Below the pieces are notes generated by a model. That model saw only the letters and a program-made list of their open reading frames with translations, ran no database searches and was not told where the DNA came from. DNA of 64,000 nt from Aedes albopictus (lineage: Eukaryota > Arthropoda > Insecta > Diptera > Culicidae): contig NC_085138.1 in the NCBI RefSeq assembly GCF_035046485.1, positions 87,531,228 to 87,595,227 on the forward strand, read 5' to 3'. Positions 23,252 to 35,432 of the stretch are shown in pieces (positions within the stretch are counted from its first letter, which is position 1; each line of letters starts with the position of its first letter). A program made the translations under genes and the position numbers.

Positions 23252-24179
23252 GATTTCAGTGTCTCCCAGCGATCCTAAACAAAGACATGGAATTAGTCCC
23301 GAAGCGACACTTTGCGAAACTTTTTTTGTTTGGAACAGTCTGTTTGGAGAAAATTTGATTTTTTTTAATGTGGTATCATTTAATAGTTTTACAAGCAACA
23401 TTTCGTCATTCGAAAGGTTTATAAGCAAGCTTTTAGAAACTACTTTAAAAGTATGACATTTTTCATTCAAGCCAAAGATATGTAAAGTTGAACATTTCAT
23501 TTGTTTTACCAAAATAGGCAATGGTCTCATTCGGCTACCAATATCTCGATGAGTATAGGGACTAGCAAATTAATATTCTAGGGTTTACTGGTCCAAGTGG
23601 TCTACTTTCAACTACCGAAGGTAAACCTCAAATTGAATAAAGTCAATTTTTGATTTTTGGCCACCTCAATCCCCTTAGTGCTGTGGCTAGGTCAAATTTC
23701 AGTCGACTTGTTTTGGGTCGTTCCACACCAAGTGTACACACCGCGTGTTACCGACCATCACGGATTTTGACCAAATTTTGTTGGAATGTTTGTTTAAATG
23801 GAGGAAGAAAAAATCCAAATTTTGGTTCCGATCGGATCATCCAAGTTTTCCCTTCCTTTTCTTAATTTATAGCTTTGAAATTATAACATATACACATTTG
23901 TGACCTTCGGCTTTTTTGAAGAAAATTGATGGAGAAACCCAGGATATATATTATTTTTTCGATACAGTGTTGCCAAACATGTTATTTTTCAATTTTAAAA
24001 TTTAAAGTCGATTTTTCGTCGAATGAGTATATTTTGATTTAAAAAATTTTGATTCCATCGTGTTTATCAGACATTTTCCAATCGAAAAAGCTTAACTCCC
24101 CAGTAAAATTTTACCGGAGTCGGTAATCTGAAGTAGCTGTGTACATTGCAGATATTTGTTAGAAAATATAAAGTAAAAT
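23252..24179. other. Intergenic, nothing recognised
   Basis: AT-rich, without ORFs of note or clear inverted ends. Confidence 0.4.
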
Positions 24180-24310
24180 GAAGCTCCGAGCGAGAATTGA
24201 ACTCAGATCCTTGGGGTGTGAGTCGCTCGCCCGAGACAGCCAAAGTTTAACTGCTTCTACGATAATGCACGCATTCCCGACATGCTCCGGCTGCTGCAGA
24301 GAGTACTGAG
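24180..24310 (-). mobile_element. Possible tRNA-derived SINE head, antisense
   Basis: On the minus strand a B-box-like GAGTTCAATTCTC lies about 45 bp after a GGGCGAGCGACTC A-box-like segment. No boundaries or duplication found. Confidence 0.35.
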
Positions 24311-24564
24311 AGAGACGACGGGGAAACCGCCACAGCTGCGAGCAGCCGTTCGTTTAGCTGATGACGGAGAGTGGCTGGCATGATTTATAGCAGATGCATG
24401 TAAATTTAAAGCGAATATTCTTGAAAATCTGTAAACAAGCCGTCTGACGAGCAGCGGGTTGCTCGGCTGGCGTTAACTGTTGGTGATTTACATTTTTCGG
24501 CCGCAAATTTCAGTTGATCTTCAATTTACGTGCTGTTTAACTTTCATATTTTTTTTTTGCTGTG

Positions 24565-24860
24565 TGTGTAGTCATTAATGTGTCGAAGACAAAGTGCATG
24601 ATGGCACTGCGGAAGGCTACGGTGGGCGGGTCACGTCATCAGCATGTCGGATAGCAACCCGAATAAAATGGTTCTCGAGAGCTATCCGACCGGTACAAGA
24701 AGACGTGGAGCGCAGCGAGCTAGGTGGGTCGACCAAGTGGAGGACGATCTGCGGACCCTGCGCAGAGTGCGGAACTGGATACAATCAGCCATGGACCGAG
24801 TGGAATGGAGGCGGCTACTATGTACAACAGAGGCCACCCCGGCCTTAGCCTGATCGCAAA
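24565..24860 (+). mobile_element. RTE-like fragment with an internal deletion
   Basis: INVSKTKCMMA of the RT domain is joined directly to the 3' segment GGCTACGGTGGGCG... seen at 16025, skipping about 350 codons' worth of sequence, then ends at GGCCTTAGCCTGATCG and an A run. Confidence 0.75.
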
Positions 24861-25299
24861 CAAAAAAAAACCCAAATTAATCCACCTAGTGGTGATAGTG
24901 CCTTTCTCGTCGAACATGTTCTCACAATCTTTCCGGCAACGTAAGTCAAAGTGTTTCTGAATCCGAATATTTTTAAAGAAAAGCAAGCATTTTATCAAAC
25001 ACATCTTTGAATTGACTCAAAACTTATTGATTGCACATAGTCCGACGTTATGTTCAACGTATAAGTAGGGCTGAAAAATATCAGACTTCTCAGTTGACTG
25101 CTTGAGCACTTTGTTGAGCACCTTCACTAACACTGGAGGCTGATCAATATCAAGACGATACCAACAAGCTAAGCTATAACTCTTTACACAATCACAGATC
25201 ACACAATTTTTTTCTGAACATTTGGGCTATATCTTATTGGCCGTTGAAAACAAGAGCGATAGGTTGTGAGTATAGTGCGACGTCTGTTTGTATGTGGGT

Positions 25300-27360
25300 T
25301 TAATTTGTAAGATTTTGTTTTCTTACACATATATATCGCTTGCATTGATTTTATTTACTTTCGTAGTTCCGGCGAAGCACCAAACGCTGGTTGTGCAACC
25401 CTACCGGTAGTCTGTAATGTGGTGTGAGCCTATTTTCTAGTTAACCGTTTTTCGGGTTATTCAAAAAGCCGTGATGTAATATGTTGCATTGTACATTTGA
25501 TTACTTTCGATGCGGTACCGGAACAGCTTCCGGAGCACACCGGGTCTCCCAAATATAGTCTGAGACTATTTCATTGCTAACGTTCATTAGGTTACCCATA
25601 AAACACACGATTTGATTTATCTCATGATGCATGGGTGGGTATAGATCACTTTTACAAGTGGTCCCAGTGGGACACCCAGAACGGGTTTCGGGACACTACC
25701 GGTTGTCTAAAATATGGTCTGAGGTTATGTTCTTACGAATCGATCATCGTGTATTCAAAAAAGCTGCTATTTGATGTACTGTCAAACACTTATTTTTGCA
25801 TTTCGCCAGTTCCGGCGAGACAATCGAAAGTGGTTCCGGTACACCACCGGCAGTCTTAAAGTGGCCTGAGACTTTTCTTGCTGACCGTTCTGCGCGTCAT
25901 CGAAAAAACCGATATTTAATGTGTGGTGTGCATGCGTTTGGATCTGTTCTACATTTGACCACTTCCGTCGGAGCACCTGGAACCGGTTTCGGCACAGTAT
26001 TGGTTTTCCAAAGTGTGGTCTATGATTATTTCTCTTGTTAACCGTTCATCAGGTTACCAAAACAGCTATTTATGGGGTTGGTTCTCCTTTACATTTGACC
26101 ACTTCCGATGGGGCACCCTTAATCGGTGAGGAATACAACCGGTTGTTCCAAATATGGCCGGAAACTTTTTTTTGCCAAATCAAGATACCTAAAAATCCGC
26201 GATTTGATTTGTCGCATGGGTTTGGTTCACTTTTTTGTTTGGCCATTTCGGGCGGGACACCCGGAACCGGTTCCGGATCACTACCGGTTCAGATACATAT
26301 GGTCTGAGAAAATTTTCCTGCTGACTGTACATCAGGATATCAAAAAAGTCACTATTTGATATGTCGCATGTATGGGTTTGGATAACTTTTAAACTTGGCC
26401 ACCTCTGGCGGGACATCTGGAACCGGTTCCGGAACACTACTGGTTCCGATATGTTCTGAGAATGCTTTCCTGCATACTGTTCATTAGGTTATCGAAAAAG
26501 CAGCGGTTTGATATGTCGCATGCATGGTTTTAGTTCAATTTTATATTTGGCCACTTCCGGCGGGACACCCGGAACCGGTTCCGGAACACAACCGGTTCAA
26601 ATATGGTCTGAGAATATTTTCCTGCTTACCTTTCATCAGGATGTCAAGAAAGCCACTATTTGATATGTCGCATGCATGGGTTTGGTTAAATTTTATACTT
26701 GGCCACCTCCAGCGGGACATCTGGAACCGTTTCCGTAATACTACCGGTTCCGATATGGTCTGAAAATGTATTCCTTCTTACTGTTCATCAGGGTATCGAA
26801 AAAGCTGCGGTTTGATATGCCGTATGCATGGGTTTAGTGCACTTTTATGTTTGGCCACTTCCGGCGGGACACCCAGAACCGGTTCCGGGACACTACCGGT
26901 TCAGATATGGTCTGAGACCATTTTTCTGCTGAACGGTAATCAAGTTATCGAAAATGCCGTAGTTTGATGTGTCGCATGGATGGGTTTGTAGCGTTTTCAT
27001 ATCTGGCTCCTTCCTGGGGTACCGATCCGGAACACCTAAATGACCATAACTCCGGAACGACTGGACCGATCCGCACCATTTTCAATAGGAAACAATAGGA
27101 CCACATTCCGCGTCGAATGAACTATCGGTCATTAAAATCGGTTGAGGTTTAGTTCAAAAAAGTGATGTGAGTTTTTTTGTCCACGCACACACACATACAC
27201 ACATACACACATACACACACACACAGACATCACCTCAATTTGTCGAGCTGATTCGATTGGCATATTTGATTCGACCCTCCGAGCTTTCTATCAAAAAGTC
27301 GATTTTGGAGTGAACATATAGCCTTTCCAGTACACTTTAGTGTACGAGAAAGACAAAAAA
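25300..27360 (+). mobile_element. Composite satellite-bearing element copy 2 (no R1 insert)
   Basis: Leader (TTACACATATATATCGCTTG...) matching 110-230; about ten monomers of 152-156 bp (GGCGGGACA anchors at 26251, 26407, 26559, 26711, 26863); spacer with CCATAACTCCGGAACGACTG; imperfect AC tract at 27182-27227; then the 3' end with AGCTGATTCGATTGG, GGAGTGAACATATAGCC and TGTACGAGAAAGACAAAAAA. It shows the arrangement before R1-like insertion. Confidence 0.8.
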
Positions 27361-27598
27361 TATTCGAAGCGTCTTATGCTACAATATTCAAACCAGCTGA
27401 TTACAAGGAGACAAAGTTTTACTCGCAGAATCAAATTCAACCCACTCATTTTTACATAATTTAATAAAGATATGACAATGAATGTGACTGGCATGGGAAT
27501 GAACGTATAGAAGCAGTCCATTAATGCTAACCAAGAATGTGAACGCAATGCGCACAGTTCGATTCCATTACTGAGGTGAATGTGATAATGATTTTAAT

Positions 27599-27620
27599 TA
27601 CCACCTGTGATTGCCTATTG
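27599..27620 (+). promoter_or_regulatory. Shared IR upstream element (IR-C)
   Basis: TACCACCTGTGATTGCCTAT then TG, 82-103 bp before the ATG. It differs from the IR-B copy at three positions. Confidence 0.6.
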
Positions 27621-27701
27621 AATACATTACAATGTTGAGAACAATAAGAGCAAAGCATAATTTCCATAACTGTTATGCCATTAGATTAAAATAGATCAGA
27701 C

Positions 27702-29540
27702 ATGAATAGTGACATGAAAGTAGTTGTACTTTTCTCATCTTGCATGCAGCTGGCCACGGGACTTTCACTACCGGAAGAACTTCACATGTACACTATTTCT
27801 GTAGTGCAACACTATTTCCAACGGAAATTCGGACTGTTCAAGTGTGTGTTCTACGATGTGTCAGCTGGGACCGATGACGGTTGGATGGGGCAGTTGCTCG
27901 CCTCGCCTCAACTGAACAATGTTACAAAATACGTCCTCGATGAAAACTTCAACTTGGCACCCAATGAAAGAGTTCTGCGACAGCCAGATTTCATGGTAGT
28001 CTACGTAGGAGACCGAGATTTAAACCCTCTTTGGTGTCCAGTTTTTGTCAATCAGTTTCTTTCCATCCTGCACACAAATTCTCCGCTGATGGTTCTATTG
28101 AATATTAAAAACATCAAAGTCTACAAAAGCGCCGGATATTTGTTGTACAACAGGAAGCAGTTTGACAAGGTAGTCTTTTTCGGGACAGAGGATAAAGTGG
28201 TTTTCCAAATTGGATGTTCCGGAAACGCCGAAAGGGTCATGGTGGAATTCCCGCACCCGAGAGATTTGATCCATAGCACTATTCGCCATGGGTGTGGAAG
28301 ACCCATAATATACACGAACACTTCTGAGCCATGGTATGCATTGATTCTGTGGCTTTATGAAACAACAATTTTCCTTAACACTACTTTGATGGAAGTTCCG
28401 GACATTTGCACCAGAGTGACACCACGAACCGAATGTTTTACTAGGCTGGCCAAGGCCAACAGTATCGATATAGTGTTGGATCAATTGGGTCAAACAATTT
28501 CAAGTGACACTATAACCACACACTTCAAAACGATGTTTGGCGTATCTCTAGTTTCTTGGGTCATTGTGGTGCCTAATGGCAGACCACTGAATGCAATTGA
28601 AATGTTCACGAAACCCTTCACTTGGCAATCATGGATGCTTCTTATACTGACGTTAATACTGATGGAGACTATAAGTTTGATTTTCGTTGCGGTGTACAGA
28701 AATGATCCGATTTTGTTGGTGGTATGTGGCTTCGAAAAATACAATCTACATCGTGCTAGTACCACAGAGAAGATTTCACTGATTTCGATGGTCATATTTT
28801 TCTTCATGATTCTCAATGCGTACGGGACGAAAATGATTTCATTCATGACAAATAAACCATCTATTGGAAACATTAAGACCCTGAGCGACCTTGTGGAGTC
28901 GGGTCTTAAAATTGCAGCAGACCTAATCTTTGACAGCACTTTGGCAAACGATACCTTGCTGGGATCACTGATGGTTCATAAATCCAACGAATGGCGCTCC
29001 GGTCTTGATGAAGATCATGCACACATACACACTCATTTCGAGGCTTCGATCTTGGTATCGTCGATGCGGAACTATGACTTCAAGCTGCGTCGGCCCAAAT
29101 ATGTGATAATGACCGGATGGAAAGATACCTACATTGTTTTCACATTGATCGGATTGAGCAGCCCCTTTGCCGAGATGTTCGACTATACGCAGAAAGTGTT
29201 CTTTGAAGCGGGATTATTCAATCTTTGGAGGGAGATTGAAATGGCTTTTAATTTGGCTCTAGATAGAATTGATCACCGGTGGAAAGTAGTCGATAATTCT
29301 GGAATGCTATCGTTCGAAGACCTCGTTTCAGTATGGATGGTGTTAGTGATCGGCTTACTGTTAAGCTTATTGGCATTTGGTATGGAGGTATTGATGAAGT
29401 ATCTCAACCTTTGGAACAGCTTTCGTCAGACGCACAGCAATACCGCAAAACGGGAGAGAATGCATAGTTATTATTACCCGTCAGAAACCATGTCTGATGC
29501 AACAGATTTCAAAGATGGGTTTGTCGAAGCTCTTCCGTGA
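27702..29540 (+). CDS. Divergent ionotropic receptor IR-C (intact, single exon)
   Basis: 612 residues. Signal peptide about 1-20 (MKVVVLFSSCMQLATG). N-terminal family blocks YTISVVQHY (30-38), CVFYDVSAGTDDGW (48-61), YVGDRDL (101-107). First ligand-binding lobe about 195-305, TM1 about 307-331 (TWQSWMLLILTL...), pore DPILLVVCGFEKY, TM2 with gate LNAYGTKMISFM (371-382), second lobe 383-535 with FDYTQKVFFEAGLF, TM3 about 540-563. The cytoplasmic tail (564-612) is longer and more polar than in IR-B. ATG choice is supported by the signal peptide and by the upstream element. The family forms sensory cation channels, usually with a co-receptor; ligand unknown. Start codon, frame and all membrane segments look functional. 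Confidence 0.93.
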   Translation: MNSDMKVVVLFSSCMQLATGLSLPEELHMYTISVVQHYFQRKFGLFKCVFYDVSAGTDDGWMGQLLASPQLNNVTKYVLDENFNLAPNERVLRQPDFMVVYVGDRDLNPLWCPVFVNQFLSILHTNSPLMVLLNIKNIKVYKSAGYLLYNRKQFDKVVFFGTEDKVVFQIGCSGNAERVMVEFPHPRDLIHSTIRHGCGRPIIYTNTSEPWYALILWLYETTIFLNTTLMEVPDICTRVTPRTECFTRLAKANSIDIVLDQLGQTISSDTITTHFKTMFGVSLVSWVIVVPNGRPLNAIEMFTKPFTWQSWMLLILTLILMETISLIFVAVYRNDPILLVVCGFEKYNLHRASTTEKISLISMVIFFFMILNAYGTKMISFMTNKPSIGNIKTLSDLVESGLKIAADLIFDSTLANDTLLGSLMVHKSNEWRSGLDEDHAHIHTHFEASILVSSMRNYDFKLRRPKYVIMTGWKDTYIVFTLIGLSSPFAEMFDYTQKVFFEAGLFNLWREIEMAFNLALDRIDHRWKVVDNSGMLSFEDLVSVWMVLVIGLLLSLLAFGMEVLMKYLNLWNSFRQTHSNTAKRERMHSYYYPSETMSDATDFKDGFVEALP

Positions 29541-29578
29541 GAAATTCAGATTCGATAATAACCAGCATAAAACTAAAA

Positions 29579-29775
29579 TAGGGTAACAATGGGTATTATC
29601 GGCAGGTTTGTTCTCTTCGTCATGGGGGGTTTTTGTCAGTCAAATGGCCTGTAACTTGGCCATATAATTCAGCTTAGTTGGGAAAGATTTGAGACCAAAT
29701 CGGAGTTCAATAGGTTTCAAAAAACTACCAAAGACGAAGAGAACAAAACGGCCGAGAATAGGTAATTTCCCCTAT
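29579..29775. mobile_element. TAGGG-ended MITE in the IR-C 3' flank
   Basis: TAGGGTAACAATGGG...TTTGTTCTCTTCGTC is mirrored by GACGAAGAGAACAAAA...AATTTCCCCTA. It begins about 38 bp after the IR-C stop codon, so it probably lies in the 3' UTR and would make a hairpin in the mRNA. Confidence 0.7.
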
Positions 29776-29920
29776 ATGTGTTTCAGTTTTTTTAACCTAT
29801 CCATATTAAACAAGTTAGTTGAGTTTACACTGAATGGAAAATAAGCACTAAGTTGAAACTCAAAATAATAAATATGAGCTAAGAATGAGCTCGCAAATAA
29901 GGTTTCGCACTACTTCCGGC

Positions 29921-30266
29921 CCACGCTATGCCCAAAGGGAAGTATTATGAAAATCAAATGTACCTCAAATGTTATTCCATAGGACCGTAGGTTTGGACCT
30001 CTACTTTCAGAATCTGTGCGGTTTAAAATATTTCATCTTGGGTTTTTTGATATTTTTTATTTTTTTCCTCTTATCCCATACAAATGGCAAAAACAGTAAT
30101 TTTAAGGGTCATATCACCCCATATAAAAATGTATGGGAAAAATCTAAGATGGATTTTTTTTAAATCTTACATATTCTGAATCTAGAGATCCAAAAATACG
30201 GTTCTAGCGAATAAACTTTGAGGTACATTCACTTTTCATAATACTTCCCTTTGGACATAGCGTGTG
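29921..30266. mobile_element. MITE with ~32-bp inverted ends
   Basis: CACGCTATGCCCAAAGGGAA at left is mirrored by TTCCCTTTGGACATAGCGTG at right, arms continuing inward as GTATTATGAAAA. The core is AT-rich and non-coding. Confidence 0.75.
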
Positions 30267-31339
30267 GCCCAGCTTAAAATAAAGTGGTTTGCTAAAAGTG
30301 CTTTGCCAACAATTTATCTCTCTATCTTTATAAAAACAGAATGATGTTTGTATGTCCCGAATCGATTACTCAACTAATCAATGGATTCAAATAATTCTTT
30401 CATTGATACGCGATTTTACGCGGGATGTCTTTTTGGAATTGCAAATCAAAAAATAGATGGCAAAAGAAGGGTTGGGGGTATAATGTGCACGCCATTAGTC
30501 CTCCTAATCCCAACTGATTGGCTCCGAGAAATTGCTGGCTTAGGCTCCAGACGGTTGGTCCAATCTAAGTCGTCGTCTACCGTAGGTACTCCGTGGGTTT
30601 CCTATATTTCTTTTGGGGCTGTCTAAAATCACTTAGGCTTCTTTTCTGAGTTTTTGGCCCACCGTACATGGCTCCAGGCCGGAACTCCGTCGTGTAAGTT
30701 GATATAATTTCCTTGTGTAACTTCCTTGGTGTAAATAAGGGAAGTCTAGGGGGAAGCTCAGACCCCTTTGAAATGATGATAAAGCTGAGCGTGTTTAGTG
30801 TACAATACCTGTTAGTAAAAGATAACACAAGTTTAAATAATAAAACGAAAATCGTGAACTACTATCAACGACTATGAAAGCTACTATCAACTATGAGGCA
30901 CGCGCTGATTTCGAGGTCGTTTATCAAAAAATTGAGTTTTACTCGAGTTGAAACTATTTTCAGGAGTTCCATCGTTTTTGTTTCTGTATTAAGGTGAAAC
31001 ATTAAGAAATGTCATTGTGATTTTGCATACAAACTTTAGAGGCACAAATCTGACGAACGAAACATCGAAGCAAGCCGCACTTGCTTATCCTGGCTTTGCT
31101 CACTTGCACAAAAAGAGGCAACTTTTCCAAATCGAGCGCATTTGTTTAGGCATTTTTAAGACTGGTGCTATTTAAAACTTGAGTAGGAGTCCAAGTCGGC
31201 CATTGTGGCAGCCATATTTGTTTTCTCTGAAGTTTCTCCTTAACGAGATATTTGAACCTAGACAAATTTCATCTCAGGATCCACGCTTTGCAACAAATAA
31301 CCCCCCCCCCTTCCCCCCCAATTTTGTGAGTTAATCGGG
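30267..31339. other. Intergenic, nothing recognised
   Basis: No convincing gene. There is a C run at about 31302 and no clear repeat boundaries. Confidence 0.4.
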
Positions 31340-31530
31340 AATCCTCGACGTGGTAGTCAAGTGGTTTAACCATCACGTGCACAAATTAGGGGTTTTGGGG
31401 GTAAAACCCCATTACTTACATTGTCGCTGTACTATGCAATAGGCGTCCTTCCGCGACGGAAGTTCTGCCCTTTGGCAGAATAAGGAAAAACCCTTCCCTT
31501 GTCATCTTTTCTGTGCACGGGCCTGTTTCT
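31340..31530 (+). mobile_element. SINE-like element
   Basis: TGGTAGTCAAGTGGTTTAACC fits an A box region and GTAAAACCCC may be a worn B box; the body ends in AATAAGGAAAAACCCTTCCC and TGTGCACGGGCCTG, shared with 11800-11880. Confidence 0.5.
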
Positions 31531-32112
31531 GGTGTGAAGAAAGGATGCATCACCGTTACTGTTCCTCATTGTAATCTACGAAATCCTGGTAGGAGCCATT
31601 GGCGTAGCTAGGACTTTTTTCCTGGGGCCTGACCAAAAATGGCTTTACAGTGGGATGGGCGCCCGATATGTGGATATGTAAATCGGCTTTGCAGTTTTGA
31701 GGTATCAAAATGACTGTTTAAGATTTGTTTCTAGTTTCGTAAACTATATGAATATGAACAGTTTCACCAGGCAGTGTCTTAATTTGTCAAATTACAGCCA
31801 TCCCAACCGACGCCCAGAGGCTCTTGTGTCGTAGATTTGTTTTTGTTTTGATTATCGCCTCGGCAACCCCTGCGCCACTCTCTGAAGTTCATGCGATGAA
31901 AAACTCATTACCTCGCTGTCTGCTGAATTTTTAGCACGGACTGATATTCAAAGTCATCATAAACATCTTCAATTGATATTTTTTGGTTTAAGCACGATTT
32001 AAAAACAAAACGTGCTGCTGGTGCATACCATTCACTTAAAGCAAGCATAACTATTAGAATTACTAGAGAAGTGGCGCCCCACACCCCCCCCCCTCCCTTG
32101 TGCACGGGCTTG

Positions 32113-33156
32113 GATCTAAGGTTAATTTCTTATTAACCGTTCGGCAAGTCATTGAAAAAGCCGCGATTTGATATGTCGCATTTATAGGTTCGGTACAATT
32201 TTAACGTATAAGTGGTTAAATACCCAAAACCCAACCCTCATAACAGCGGTCCAGGACTGTACCACCTACGAATTTGTGCGACTTGCTTAATGCTAATGCT
32301 AATGCTAATAAGTGGTTAAATACCCAAAACCAGTGCCCGGACACGACCTGTTGTCCCAAACATGGTCTGAGATTTTTTTTGTTAACCATTCGACAGGTTA
32401 CCGAATATATCATTTGATATGTTGCATGAATTGGTTTTCTTGTACATTTGACCATTTCCGGCCGGACACCTTGATTCGGTTTCGTATCACAAAAATATGG
32501 TCTGCGACTATTTTCTTACCAACTGTTCATCATGTTACCTAACAGGCCGTGCTTTGAGGTGTCGCATGCATAGGTTTAGTACTCTTTTAGATTTGACCAC
32601 TTCCGGCGTGACACCCGGAACTGGTTCCGTAACACTACCGGTAGTATTTTATATTGTATATAAACCACGTTTGTTGTGTCGCATTCATGGGTTTGATTCA
32701 ATTTTCTATAAGATCACTTCCAGTGGGACACCCGGAATCGGTTCCAGAGCACTACTGATTCAGATATGATCTGGGACTATTTTCTTGCCAACCGTAAATT
32801 AGGTTATCGAAAAAGCCGCGCTTTGATGTGTCGCATGCATGGTTTTGGTTAAATATTAAATTTGGCCACTCCCGGCGGGACATCCGGAACCGCTTCCGGA
32901 ACACTACTGGTTCAGATATGGTCTGAGAATATTTTCTTGCTAACCGTTCATCAGATTATCGAAAATGCTGCAGTTTGGGTTTGGTGCATTTTCATGTCTG
33001 GCCCCTTCTAGGGGTACCGATCCGGAACACCCAAATGGCCATAACTCCGGAACGGCTGGACCGATCCGAACCATTATCAATAGGAAATAATGGGACCGCG
33101 ATTCCGCGTCAACCGTCGGTTGAGGTTTACTGCCAAAAAGTGATGTGAGTTTTTTT

Positions 33157-33157
<1 letters not shown>
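32113..33157 (+). repeat. Composite element copy 3: satellite array
   Basis: Around six diverged 152-bp monomers with the GGAACCGGTTCCGG block, then the same spacer (CCATAACTCCGGAACGGCTG, AGTGATGTGAGTTTTTTTG). The leader is missing, so the copy is 5'-truncated. A 76-bp insertion lies within the first monomer. Confidence 0.75.
32232..32307 (+). mobile_element. 76-bp LINE 3'-end insertion with 24-bp duplication
   Basis: A perfect 24-bp direct repeat (32208-32231 and 32308-32331) brackets a 76-bp piece ending in (GCTAAT)n. The piece resembles, in reverse, the flanks at 54925-54991 and 60583-60605, so it is the tail of the same non-LTR family, inserted by target-primed reverse transcription with extreme 5' truncation. 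Confidence 0.75.

Positions 33158-33229
<72 letters not shown>
33158..33229. repeat. AC microsatellite, 5' side of R1-like insertion
   Basis: Pure AC of about 72 bp. A second AC tract at 35337-35431 lies at the other end of the retrotransposon. Confidence 0.95.
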
Positions 33230-33230
<1 letters not shown>

Positions 33231-34143
33231 GCAACCGAAAGGCGGTACAACAGGCGAGAATTTCGGTCGGAGAGTGCATCATCGAATCGAAGCGGAATGT
33301 GAGACACCTGGGAGTTATGTTAGACGATAGGCTAAACTTTAATAGTCACGTCGACTACGCGTGTGAAAGGGCTGCAAAGGTGATTTCGGCACTATCTCGG
33401 ATCATGCCCAACAACTCAGCGATCAGCAGTATCAAGAAGCGACTACTGGCAAGTGTGTCCACATCGGTGCTCCGATACGCAGCGCCTGTGTGGGTGACGG
33501 CACTGCATACAAGGAGGAACAGATCTCGGCTGAACAGTACGTTCAGGTTGATGGCCATGCGAGTATGCAGTGCGTACCGTACAATTTCGTCAGAAGCAGT
33601 CTACATGATAGCCGGAACTATTCCCATAGATCTTCTACTCGAGGAAGAAAACGAGTGCTATAGAGATAGAGGCATATCAGGAGTCCGAAGAAGAGCCCGA
33701 GCTGACACCGTAAGAAAGTGGCAACAGCAGTGGGATAACGCTGAAAACGGTAGATGGACCCATCGGCTCATTCCGAACGTTTCAACCTGGTTGGATAGGA
33801 AACACGGGGAGGTCAACTTTCACCTGACACAGTTCTTGTCAGGCCACGGATGTTTCCGGAAGTACCTGCATCGATTCGGGCACGCAGAGTCCCCACTTTG
33901 CCCAGCATGCCCGAGTAATGAGGAGCCACCAGAGCACGTGCTTTTCCACTGTCCCAGATTCATGGCAGCACGAGACGGGATGTTAGCGGAGAGTATCACA
34001 AGCCTTAGCCCCGACAACATTGTAGAACGAATGTGTCGGGAAGAAAGCACCTGGAATGCGGTGAACAGGGCTGTGGGACAGATCCTGTCGTCACTGCAGC
34101 GGAAATGGCGTGAAGACCAAAGGGCATCGGATCGCGATCGGAG
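33230..34143 (+). pseudogene. R1-like RT C-terminal region (5'-truncated)
   Basis: Starts at KAVQQARISVGE, the equivalent of KAVQRAEINVGG in the 2098 copy, and runs through HLGVMLDDRLNF, APVWVTALHTRRNR, HRLIPNVSTWLDRKHG, FHLTQFLSGHGCF and the zinc knuckle CPACPSNEEPPEHVLFHC (C-x2-C-x8-H-x4-C). It retains about 40 codons lost in the other copy. The frame runs on into the 3' repeats to 34339 because the normal stop is out of frame. Confidence 0.8.
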
Positions 34144-34990
34144 TAGGCTAGATCCACCGTCGGGGACTAGTCCGAGTAGTCGTAACGCTCTGGTCTTGGG
34201 TCGTCGGGGCGCCGGTGAACCGGAAGCCACCCTCCAACCGGAATCATCGAACCGACCTCGGCACCTGACTGGTCGAGATCAAACCACCGTGTTCGGGAGA
34301 ACTTCCATCGCCGGGGAACTCTCCGTCGGAGTAGGCTAGCTCCACCGCCGGGGACTAGGACGAGTATGTCGCGAGAAGCACCAGTGAATGGTCGTCGGGG
34401 CGCCAGTGAACCGGAAGTCACCCTCCAACCGGAATCGCAGGACCGACCTCGGCACCGATCTGGGAAGTATCGGTTCGGAAGATCTTCCATCGCCGGGGAA
34501 CTCTTCGTCGGAGTAGGATAGATTCACCGCCGGGGACTATCTGAGTAATCAGCGCCCGTGGAAAACCACTGGTTCGGGTCGTCGGAGCGCCAGCGTACCG
34601 GAAGCCATCCTCCAACCGGAATCGCCGGACCGACTTCGACACCCTGCCAATCAACATCGAAGGAATACGCAACGCGAACAACGGTTTCGGGAGATATTCT
34701 ACCGCCGGAGAACTCTTCGTCGGAGTAAGCTAGCTCCACCGCCGGGGACTACGCTGAGTCGCAAGAAACTACGTCGAATCAACCGGGTTCGAGTCGTCGG
34801 GGCGCCAGCGAACCGGAAGCCACCCTCCAACCGGAATCGCCGGACCGACCTCGGCACTCAACCGGTTCGCCCAGGAAAAGGTCAACGAACGCAGCGAGAA
34901 AGCCACCCGAAGTAGAATAGCCACCCTCCAACTGGCATTGCCGAACTGACCTCGGCATTCCACTGGTCAACTTGGAGAGCAGCAGCAGTA
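34140..34990 (+). repeat. GC-rich 3' UTR tandem repeats (~180-220 bp)
   Basis: GGAGTA(G/A)GCTAG anchors at about 34140, 34329, 34510 and 34732. Each unit has ACCGGAAGCCACCCTCCAAC, CCGACCTCGGCAC and CTCTTCGTCGGAG blocks. GC content is far above the surroundings. Confidence 0.8.
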
Positions 34991-35333
34991 TGTCAAAGCT
35001 CACGAGAGCGCAGCAGTTAAAGCTACGTGATTAAGATAAAGCTCATGAGAGCGCAGCAGTTATGTTGAAGATAAAGTCAGCGATCTAGCGTGACTAGCTA
35101 TGCCTGATAACAAGTGAAGTGCATGAGCACAGCCCCCCCGAAGTAGTCGCTTCTAGTGGAATCCGGGGGAAGCAGGCACTGTAGACCTTGGTGGAGGTTA
35201 GAGGCGTAGGGTTCAGAGTTCTCTTCTCTGTTCTGAGTCCCTCACGAACTGGCACGGGATGGACGAAATCGGTAGCACTGGTCATGCTTATCGAACGCGT
35301 GTCGGGAAGGCGTAAAAGCTTTACCACCAAGTA

Positions 35334-35336
<3 letters not shown>

Positions 35337-35432
<96 letters not shown>

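Larger units (their letters stand above)
33230..35336 (+). mobile_element. R1-clade non-LTR retrotransposon inside an AC tract
   Basis: Begins after AC within the RT thumb region, holds the C-terminal domain, GC-rich 3' repeats (34140-34990) and a further 3' UTR, and ends in GTAAAAA directly before AC. It has the same target as the copy at 2090. Flanking composite sequence continues on both sides. Confidence 0.8.

Noticed and set aside
34140..34800. Several 60-130 codon frames on both strands
   Set aside because: They are stop-poor because the R1-like 3' UTR repeats are GC-rich; none is conserved in frame between units.
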